A stretch of 33,825 bases of DNA from Cyanobacteriota bacterium erpe_2018_sw_21hr_WHONDRS-SW48-000092_B_bin.40 (lineage in GTDB: Bacteria; Cyanobacteriota; Vampirovibrionia; Obscuribacterales; Obscuribacteraceae). The notes under the pieces were generated by a model. That model ran no database searches, was not told the DNA's origin, and worked only from the letters and a program-made list of their open reading frames with translations. Each line of letters starts with the position of its first letter. Position 1 is the stretch's first letter. The stretch is taken from positions 1 through 33,825 of the forward strand of contig JAUPUU010000023.1 in the NCBI GenBank assembly GCA_030917395.1, in the 5' to 3' direction. A program made the position numbers and the translations under genes. Shown in pieces: positions 22,126 to 28,769 of the stretch.

Positions 22126-23442
22126 TCACTTCGCTTCTTTCAGTTTCGCTCGATATGCGTCAATTTCGTTTGCCTTTGTCCGCAATACTTCGGCCTGGCT
22201 TTCCCTGTGTGTTTGCTCCAAGTATTTAGCATACTGCCTATAGATGTATGCCAGTTTGGGATGCTTCGAGCCTAGCAGTTTCTCTCCAAGGTCCACTGCT
22301 TTGCCGAAGTGACTATCAGCAAGACTCTTATCTCCCAGAGCTGCGTGTAGGCGCGCTAGATCAAGATTTAACTGAGCCCATTCGGGATCTTTAGCTGGCA
22401 GCAATTTACTTTTGCTAGCAGCGCCTTTGAGCAAGTTTTCCTTCGCCTCTTTCAGTTGGCCCAAGCCTAAATAGGAGTGACCGAGATTTTGCCAGGCTGT
22501 AGCTTTGATCATGCTGTCACCAAATCCCTGGGCATCGAGAATCTCCAGTGCTGCCTTGGCTTCAACTAGTGCAGAGTCGTAGCGCTCTAACAAGAGCAAG
22601 TGGTCGGCAATATTTACATGGGCTATGGCTACCGAAAGATTTGGCTTGTTTGCGCTAGCCGCGAGCTTGAGCTTTAGTGCGCGTCTTGAGCAGTCTAGAG
22701 CCTCTCTGAATTCACCAGCCTCGCTGTATGCTAACGACAGATTGTTATAGGCAATTGCCTGTAGTTGATCTAGTGCGTTGTTAGTCATATCAAAACATTC
22801 AACAGCACTTCGGCCTACACTAATTGATTCTTCAATTAGCCCCTGCTTCATATATGTGGCGCAAAGATCGGTAAGCATGGCGCCTTCGCTGGTTTTATCG
22901 GGCGCAGTTTTTCTGAGTATTTCGAGTGACTGTTCGGCTAGTGATTTTGCTTCTTTGTAGTTGCCTTCACCGTGAACTAGCTCTGAGAGAAGCATGAGAC
23001 AATTGGCGAGATCCCTCAATGCCCCGGGGTCTTTATCTGCTTTTAAGGTTTTGACCAGATTGGCAACATATTTTTTTGCTTTGGCCTTTTGCTCTAGAAC
23101 ATTGTAGAAGCTACCGACTAAGACTTTTCGACTATTGGCGTGGTAGGCGAAGGCATTGCCTGGTACCATCAAGTTGAATTGGTCAATTAGCACTGCTGTT
23201 TTGGTGCACAGCAGCCCCGCTCTGTAGCATAGCTTTTGCATGGCCGCTGGTGAATTGATGCCAATATATAAGAGCAATTCACTGCAAAATCCTAAGATTG
23301 TCGGTGCTGAGCACCAAACGACAATGGCATCTAATGCCAGGCAGCTCGGCCCTGCAAATTGACAGACCAAAGGTCTGAGCAAAAGCCAGATTCCCAGGGT
23401 GATGAAGCCGATAAAGCCTGCAGCAATTTCTGTTTCTTTCAT
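22126..23442 (-). CDS. Membrane-anchored TPR protein
   Basis: This protein is about 438 aa. Two N-terminal hydrophobic segments (about 8-26 and 36-63) are followed by a long array of tetratricopeptide repeats over residues 110-420, of the kind seen in kinesin-light-chain-like proteins (for example AIAYNNLSLAYSEAGEFREAL and ATAWQNLGHSYLGLGQLKEAK). TPR arrays mediate protein-protein contacts; the partner is unknown. The ATG at 23442 is preferred over a GTG at 23454 because it has GGTG-type sequence at a normal distance. It is divergent from the SecD-head-like gene and converges directly on the FCP1-like phosphatase gene. Confidence 0.8.
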   Translation of the reverse strand: MKETEIAAGFIGFITLGIWLLLRPLVCQFAGPSCLALDAIVVWCSAPTILGFCSELLLYIGINSPAAMQKLCYRAGLLCTKTAVLIDQFNLMVPGNAFAYHANSRKVLVGSFYNVLEQKAKAKKYVANLVKTLKADKDPGALRDLANCLMLLSELVHGEGNYKEAKSLAEQSLEILRKTAPDKTSEGAMLTDLCATYMKQGLIEESISVGRSAVECFDMTNNALDQLQAIAYNNLSLAYSEAGEFREALDCSRRALKLKLAASANKPNLSVAIAHVNIADHLLLLERYDSALVEAKAALEILDAQGFGDSMIKATAWQNLGHSYLGLGQLKEAKENLLKGAASKSKLLPAKDPEWAQLNLDLARLHAALGDKSLADSHFGKAVDLGEKLLGSKHPKLAYIYRQYAKYLEQTHRESQAEVLRTKANEIDAYRAKLKEAK

Positions 23443-23568
23443 TGTTTCACCCACTACACGAGGCAGCTTGGGATGCCATTAGTTTTGTATACCCGTTTCC
23501 ATCCGCGAATCTAGGTCATGGTATTAAGACACCATTAAGATTGGCTTACTCATGAGGCAAACAGCACT

Positions 23569-23598
23569 TTGCTTGTAATTTCTAATGCTGGGTAAAAT
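23569..23598 (+). promoter_or_regulatory. Candidate promoter for the SecD-head-like/SGNH operon
   Basis: TTGCTT (23569-23574) and TAAAAT (23593-23598) have an 18-bp spacer and match the sigma-70 consensus at four and five positions. Transcription would start near 23605, just before the AGGGAG ribosome site at 23609-23614 and the ATG at 23621. Confidence 0.5.
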
Positions 23599-23620
23599 GT
23601 GCAGAGTTAGGGAGATGGTT

Positions 23621-24178
23621 ATGAGTAAAAGACGGTGCTTCGCTGCAATTTTAGCTGGTCTAACGCCAGTTCTTGCCTCCGTTCTAATAGCGTTGTTTCC
23701 GGCTTTAGTTTTGGCTGAAGATTCAACGCTTCGCAATGGTATTTATTTGGTTTTGCGCGACGCTGAGAGTTCTAAATCGCTAGAGCCCGCTGGTGCCAAT
23801 GAGCGCATTTTGATCGATGATGGTCACTTACTTGAACCGACCCAACCTAACCTGCCCGATAAGCCAAGATTTGTTGCTCTAAGTACAGATCACTTTATTC
23901 CAATAAGTCTTGCTCAAAAGCCGGCTAAGAAGGTTGATGCACAGGGCAAGAAACAATTACTTTTAGAATTGGCCAAAGGGCAAGTTGCTCCCCTCGAAAC
24001 TTTTACTCGCGAAAATTGTGGTCGCTCCGTGGCGATTGTAATTGGTAATCAGGTAGTCACTGTTCATAAAGTGAGAGAGCCAATTTTGGGTGGGAAGATG
24101 CAAATTACACGCTGCACAGATAATGGCTGTGACGTTCTCTATACCCAGCTAGAGGGGGCAGCGGAGAAGAAGCGATGA
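23621..24178 (+). CDS. Secreted stand-alone SecD P1-head-like protein
   Basis: This 185-aa protein has a signal peptide (MSKRRCFAAILAGLTPVLAS to VLA, cut near residue 32). The mature C-terminal half resembles the periplasmic head subdomain of SecD: LLLELAKGQVAPLETFT, GRSVAIVIGNQVVTVHKVREPI and GGKMQITRC. In SecD this domain binds and pulls emerging preproteins; here it occurs alone, with no membrane channel part. Two cysteines (TRCTDNGC) could form a disulfide. The start at 23621 is fixed by AGGGAG (23609-23614) six bases upstream. Its stop overlaps the start of the SGNH gene by 4 bp (ATGA), so they are coupled. Confidence 0.72.
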   Translation: MSKRRCFAAILAGLTPVLASVLIALFPALVLAEDSTLRNGIYLVLRDAESSKSLEPAGANERILIDDGHLLEPTQPNLPDKPRFVALSTDHFIPISLAQKPAKKVDAQGKKQLLLELAKGQVAPLETFTRENCGRSVAIVIGNQVVTVHKVREPILGGKMQITRCTDNGCDVLYTQLEGAAEKKR

Positions 24179-25029
24179 AGAAAGTAATAAGACTAATAAT
24201 TTTTTTCTTCGTCAGCTTATTTGCATTGTCTGCCGTTGCTTCGATCATTTTTGTAGCGCGAAACCGTCCTCAACTAGAGGAGCTTATTCGAACTAGAGTT
24301 GCCTGTACAGAGCATGTCAGTGCCGCTTCTTCAGCTAAAGCTCCTCAGATTTTATTTGTTGGCAACAGTTTAACGTTCTATTACATGACACCTAATACAG
24401 TATCTAAGTTTGCTGAAAGCCTATGCAAAGCGAGGCCTGAAGTTTATCAATTAGTGATACCTGGTGTTTCGCTAGAAGATCACTATAAGATTGGCCGTTA
24501 TCAATCTTTGTTGAGAGAGCAGAAATTTGACTATGTCGTTCTACAGGAGCAGTCCTTTCGCTCGTTGAATGATACCAAGCCAACCATAGAGTATGGGCAA
24601 AAGATGGCCGCGCTAGCTAGGCAAGCTGGCGCTAAAGTTTTTCTGTTCGAGACTTGGGCTGATCGAAATCGGCTTGACGATCAGAGCAAGATTGCCGCTA
24701 ACGCGTCGCTGGTAGCTGGCAAGATTGATGCACAGTTAATTAGAATTGGCGATGCTTTCTTCTACTGCCGTTCCCGCTTTCCCGAAATTGATTTGTATGC
24801 GCCGGATAGTCATCACCCAAGTCCGTGTGGCTCTTATCTGGCAAGCTGTCTTTTGTTTCAGTCTTTGTATCGGCGACCGAGCATTGGTGCGCCAGCCAAA
24901 GCCGATTTCGACTTCGGCTTCTTAAAGTTGCCGGTGGTTGCGGTTGCGCCCGATATTGCGGCAAAACTTCAAAAGGCTGCTGACTCTGTGGCTCAATCTC
25001 AACCTCCAGAGTCTGAGCCAGCTCGATAG
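24175..25029 (+). CDS. Exported SGNH/GDSL-like hydrolase
   Basis: This 284-aa protein has an N-terminal hydrophobic segment (about 5-27) serving as signal anchor. The SGNH blocks are visible: FVGNSLTFY with Ser about 65 (block I, GNSLT instead of GDSL), IPGVSLEDH with a Gly/Ser block II, YVVLQEQSF (block III, with Gln-Glu in place of the usual Asn region) and DSHHPSP with Asp about 211 and His about 214 (block V, DxxH). It probably removes acyl groups from a polysaccharide, peptidoglycan or lipid in the envelope. The start overlaps the preceding gene's stop. The C-terminal 50 residues are Ala/Pro-rich. It converges on the kinase gene at 25069 with a 39-bp gap. Confidence 0.82.
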   Translation: MKKVIRLIIFFFVSLFALSAVASIIFVARNRPQLEELIRTRVACTEHVSAASSAKAPQILFVGNSLTFYYMTPNTVSKFAESLCKARPEVYQLVIPGVSLEDHYKIGRYQSLLREQKFDYVVLQEQSFRSLNDTKPTIEYGQKMAALARQAGAKVFLFETWADRNRLDDQSKIAANASLVAGKIDAQLIRIGDAFFYCRSRFPEIDLYAPDSHHPSPCGSYLASCLLFQSLYRRPSIGAPAKADFDFGFLKLPVVAVAPDIAAKLQKAADSVAQSQPPESEPAR

Positions 25030-25068
25030 CCTGCCGGAATTTGGCGGCTTGCGCCGGCGAGCTTCCCC

Positions 25069-27420
25069 TTAGAAGCCCGTTTTCATGTCACCTTTGCCAG
25101 CGCCTTTTGACTCTAACAACTCTGACACGGAGCTGACTACTTGTACTTTGTGGCTACCATAGGCTTTTTTCAATTTCTCAATGGCCTTTTTCGTGACATC
25201 GTTGCCATTTATGGTTAGCCTCTTGAGATTGGGCATACCATAAAGAAGTTCAAGTTTTTTGTCGTTGAGTTCGCAGGTTTGAAGATTGAGAATGTGAATG
25301 TCTTTCATTTTTGCAATCAGTCGCAAATCGTCTTCTGACAGCGGCAGGTCTGGTGAGTCAAGGCTTAGGTTATGAATTTTTTCAGAGCCTGCCAAGGCTT
25401 GCACTAGTTCGTGAGTGCCTTTGTTGAAGTTGAATGAAATTGAGTGCAATTCTTTTAGACGTTTTAGTTTAGCCAATGCGGCTCCGGTAATATCTGTGAA
25501 ATTGACATTGAGGTCTTCAAGTCTGCTCAGTTTGTCTATTTCAGCAAGGTCCTCATCGTTAACATTCGAAAGCTGCAGATCTAGCCTGAGCAATCCGCTT
25601 AACTTGCAGATCGCGCCCACTGCATTTTTCACTTTGGCGATGTCTTCTGGGCTGCTTGGCACCGTTAAGCAAGCCAAGTCGTTTGGTCTAAAGCCTTCGA
25701 AAAGGTCTGGATGTTCAATCATGTATTTGTTGGCGTTGAAGCGAATGCCATATTTAAGTGGCAGAGTAACTGTTCCTTGCGCGTCAAATGATTTTTCCTC
25801 AGCACCGTCGCTATTGATTTTACCTAGTGATTGATTTGATGGAAAATGAAAGATAATGCTTTGGCCGTCTTTGGAGAATTCGGAAATATACTTTGGCTGC
25901 GACGCTACTTCTGAGAATTCGGAGGATGGCAGTACATGCTCACCAGAGAAAACTGCATTGACAGTCGGCTTGTTGCTAGACCCTGCTTTTTGTATATTTG
26001 ACCAATAGTAAAAGACCAAGCTGGAGATAATTAGGGTTGCTGCCGCCAGTCCACCTAAAACAATAGCTGATATAGAAGTTTCTCTGGCCGTTTCTTCTTC
26101 TTTCTCTTTTACTAGAGCGCCGCGCTGAGCAAAGCCTTTTGCGTAGGCGAGAACTTCTTTGCCATCCCTTATGCGCTCTAAATCAATGGCCAATTCTTTT
26201 GCCGATTGATAGCGGTCATCTGGTGATTTAGCTAGACATTTAGCTAGTATCAGATCGACTGCTGGTGGAAATTCAATATCGGTGACTTCATCCAAGAGGG
26301 GAATATCAGCTTCTTGATGCATGAGCATGATTTCTATGGAGGATTCGCTTTCGTAAGGTACAAAGCCTGTTAACATCTCAAATAGAGTGCAGCCAATTGA
26401 ATAGATATCAGAGCGGGCGTCTACTGCTTCGCCCATGCTTTGCTCAGGGCTCATATAAAAAGGGCTGCCGAAGATATCACCAGCGACAGTAAGAGCTTGA
26501 GTTGTGCTGCGATTGTCTAGTAGTTTAGAGATACCAAAGTCTAACACTTTGACTGCTCTGGCACCGTCAATGGTGCAGTACATAATATTGCCTGGTTTAA
26601 GATCGCGGTGAACGATACCATGGCGATGGGCATATGCTAAACCATCGAGTACTTCAAGCATAATATTAATTGTTGTGGCTAGGTCTATCGGCCCATCATC
26701 AGCTAGAATCTCTTCAAGACTGCGCCCGTTCAGGTAGTCCATTGAATAGAAGGGAATTGAGCCTGCATGTATTCCTAGATCGTAGACTCGCACAAGGGTG
26801 GGGTGACTTAGGGAGGCCAAGATTTTGGCTTCAGCTTTGAAACGCTGCCAGTTTTGTTCGTTAACCAATTCTGGTGTCAATATTTTCAATGCTAGTTGGC
26901 GATGCAGAGACAAGTGCTCTACCAGGTAGACCGCACCCATTCCGCCGACCCCGATGAGCGAGATTATTTTGAAACCACCGATCACCGAGTCTACCGGAAT
27001 AATGGTAGGAGTATCAGACTTGTGTGCCGTCGGTACTCTGTTTTTAATGCTTTGAGTAAACTGCCGCCGCTGAGCTGTGCGTGCAGCGGTAGTGGTTCGA
27101 CCAATCTGGGAACGTACATTTTTAGCTGAATTGCCACTGGCCGCGCCAGGGCAAGTGCATCTTAGCTCTTTAAAAAGAAAGGAAGTGAATGATCCTGCCC
27201 GCTTGGTTGTTGGTCGTGACTTGCCGCAATTTTTGCAGATTTGGCTTTGCCCGGTAGCTGACTGGGCGCCACTAATTCTTTGCCTTGTAGTGGCAGAGCC
27301 GGTTTTGCTGCTGTTGCTGTGGCATTGGCAATAATTGTGCTGAAAGAAGAATGAGGTAACGGAGCCGGCGCGCTCAGCTAGAAATGGTTTGCCACAACTT
27401 TTACAAACAGTCTCTGTCAT
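25069..27420 (-). CDS. Receptor-like serine/threonine kinase with tandem Cys4 modules and external LRRs (paralogue 1)
   Basis: This 783-aa protein has, in order: two small four-cysteine modules (CxxC at 6/9 with CQC at 31/33; CxxC at 62/65 with CTC at 88/90), both sharing a GSVTSF/GSFTSF core; a Hanks-type kinase with GVGGMG (about 157-162), Lys about 179, HRDLKPGN (261-268), DFG (284-286) and SPFYMSPEQ; one membrane helix (about 440-462); and a C-terminal leucine-rich repeat region (about 580-750, for example LSRLEDLNVNFTDITGAALAKL). The kinase should be cytoplasmic and the LRRs outside. GAGG six bases before the ATG supports the start. It is 64% or so similar in layout to the second kinase at 28770 and is last in the cluster. 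Confidence 0.92.
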   Translation of the reverse strand: MTETVCKSCGKPFLAERAGSVTSFFFQHNYCQCHSNSSKTGSATTRQRISGAQSATGQSQICKNCGKSRPTTKRAGSFTSFLFKELRCTCPGAASGNSAKNVRSQIGRTTTAARTAQRRQFTQSIKNRVPTAHKSDTPTIIPVDSVIGGFKIISLIGVGGMGAVYLVEHLSLHRQLALKILTPELVNEQNWQRFKAEAKILASLSHPTLVRVYDLGIHAGSIPFYSMDYLNGRSLEEILADDGPIDLATTINIMLEVLDGLAYAHRHGIVHRDLKPGNIMYCTIDGARAVKVLDFGISKLLDNRSTTQALTVAGDIFGSPFYMSPEQSMGEAVDARSDIYSIGCTLFEMLTGFVPYESESSIEIMLMHQEADIPLLDEVTDIEFPPAVDLILAKCLAKSPDDRYQSAKELAIDLERIRDGKEVLAYAKGFAQRGALVKEKEEETARETSISAIVLGGLAAATLIISSLVFYYWSNIQKAGSSNKPTVNAVFSGEHVLPSSEFSEVASQPKYISEFSKDGQSIIFHFPSNQSLGKINSDGAEEKSFDAQGTVTLPLKYGIRFNANKYMIEHPDLFEGFRPNDLACLTVPSSPEDIAKVKNAVGAICKLSGLLRLDLQLSNVNDEDLAEIDKLSRLEDLNVNFTDITGAALAKLKRLKELHSISFNFNKGTHELVQALAGSEKIHNLSLDSPDLPLSEDDLRLIAKMKDIHILNLQTCELNDKKLELLYGMPNLKRLTINGNDVTKKAIEKLKKAYGSHKVQVVSSVSELLESKGAGKGDMKTGF

Positions 27421-27433
27421 TGGCGACCTCGTC

Positions 27434-28366
27434 TTACAATTCTAGCGGACGAGCAAACATTACACCGGTTAGATTTTTGGACCAGTGCAATGAGCCGCTA
27501 ATGGGCCCAGATTCGAGAGTGACTTTCATTTTGCTTTTAGAAGAGGAGGCATCAATGAAGTGGGCAATGCCATCAGCTGTGCGATAGACAAAGCCGGTGT
27601 GAACTACATCGAGACCTGCTTGCCTGGTGCATATTGCTACTATATCGCCAGTTTTGAGGAGGGGCTCAACTGTTGCAATTTTATTTAGCGGTACATATTT
27701 TAGGCTGCGACCGTTAATTGCCTCTTCGCATTTTTTGATTTTCTCCACTTGCTCTGGTTGGCTAATTAGTCTTCTGTAGCTGGCTGGATGGGTCGACATA
27801 AAGCCAACTTTCTGAGTGAAGGGAACCGCTCCAGGAAGCTGATCTAAGGGTTTGACAATGCTTTTGTTCGTGTTGTCGGCCAGCCAGTCGCTCATATAGT
27901 GCAGGCGTGTGCTGTAATCGCCTGTGGTGCCGTTGCGATAGCGAATCAAAGCGATTTCAGAGAGCAGATCTTCGGGTTTGCGGCCGCCTTTCTTCAACAT
28001 GCGTGCCAGAGCTAAAGTGGTTTCGATGAAGGTAACACAATCAAGACCAAGCAGGTTGACCGAGCACACTTCTCGATCGGGATATATCTCTAGAGTAGAA
28101 GCAACATATGGTGTTCCTTCAAGCTCATGGGCCAGTTTGCCTATTAGTTCTCCCATGGGTAGGGTTTGCCAGTTCTTAGCGGTAGCTTTATTGACCAGGC
28201 GGTAGAAAACAGTCTTTCCTTTAAACTCCGTGCTATCGATAGCGCTGCCGCTGGCTAGTTTTGGCAGGGGCAGGGCAAGGGCAGGTAGCTCGCTGGCTGC
28301 GATGGCAGTAGCTACTGTGAAACATTTGCCGAGAAAGCTGCGACGTGATTCTGGCTGGCTAGTCAT
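27434..28366 (-). CDS. Tat-exported DUF1460 protein (amidase-like)
   Basis: This 310-aa protein has a twin-arginine signal (SRRSFLGK at residues 8-15, then a mildly hydrophobic ATAIAASELPALAL). The mature part is DUF1460, related to NlpC/P60-like or N-acetylmuramoyl-L-alanine amidase-type cysteine hydrolases: LLGLDCVTFIET with the likely catalytic Cys about 110, and VVHTGFVY with His about 256, followed by HFIDASSS. Some DUF1460 proteins act on peptidoglycan. Export in folded form through Tat is notable for this family. It lies 13 bp before the first kinase gene and 25 bp after the ArsC-like gene, so the cluster is probably one transcript. Confidence 0.85.
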   Translation of the reverse strand: MTSQPESRRSFLGKCFTVATAIAASELPALALPLPKLASGSAIDSTEFKGKTVFYRLVNKATAKNWQTLPMGELIGKLAHELEGTPYVASTLEIYPDREVCSVNLLGLDCVTFIETTLALARMLKKGGRKPEDLLSEIALIRYRNGTTGDYSTRLHYMSDWLADNTNKSIVKPLDQLPGAVPFTQKVGFMSTHPASYRRLISQPEQVEKIKKCEEAINGRSLKYVPLNKIATVEPLLKTGDIVAICTRQAGLDVVHTGFVYRTADGIAHFIDASSSKSKMKVTLESGPISGSLHWSKNLTGVMFARPLEL

Positions 28367-28391
28367 TGCTATTAACTTGTCCTGTTGAGGC

Positions 28392-28748
28392 TCAATTCAA
28401 GAGTGCTTGTACGTTTTCGGTGGGGCGTCCCAGTATAGCCTTGTCACCTCTAACTACTATTGGTCTTTGAATCAAATCGGGATGTTTCGCCATTAGTGCC
28501 ACCAATTCTTTATCTGAAAGATCGGCCTTGGCTAAGCCCAGCTCTTTATAGATTGCTTCGCTGGTGCGCAGCAGTCCACGTGCTGGCATATCCATCTTTT
28601 TCAACAGTTCAGTTATCTTGGCTTGGCTTAGTGGTTCGACATAGTAGTTGATCTTGTCAAAGTCTACGCCAGCTTCTTTCAATAGCTTTGCCATCTCGCG
28701 GCACTTTGAGCAGGTTGGTTTTTCGTAGACGGTGATTTTGTCTTTCAT
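28392..28748 (-). CDS. ArsC/Spx/YffB-family reductase-like protein
   Basis: This 118-aa thioredoxin-fold protein begins KITVYEKPTCSKC, with a CxxC pair (Cys13, Cys16), and continues with NYYVEPLSQAKITELLKK, RTSEAIYKELGL, and IQRPIVVRGDKAILGRPTE, the family's Arg-Pro segment. These features fit arsenate-reductase-like proteins. Spx-type regulators and glutathione-linked YffB look alike, and no ars genes are nearby, so a redox or regulatory role is at least as likely as arsenate reduction. AAGGA about six bases before the ATG supports the start. It sits between the two receptor-like kinase genes. Confidence 0.85.
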   Translation of the reverse strand: MKDKITVYEKPTCSKCREMAKLLKEAGVDFDKINYYVEPLSQAKITELLKKMDMPARGLLRTSEAIYKELGLAKADLSDKELVALMAKHPDLIQRPIVVRGDKAILGRPTENVQALLN

Positions 28749-28769
28749 GATTTTTCCTTTTTTTGCTGC

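Noticed and set aside
28392-28748. Arsenate resistance gene arsC
   Set aside because: The fold and CxxC fit the ArsC/Spx/YffB family, but no other ars genes are near and the family is functionally mixed, so no gene symbol is given.
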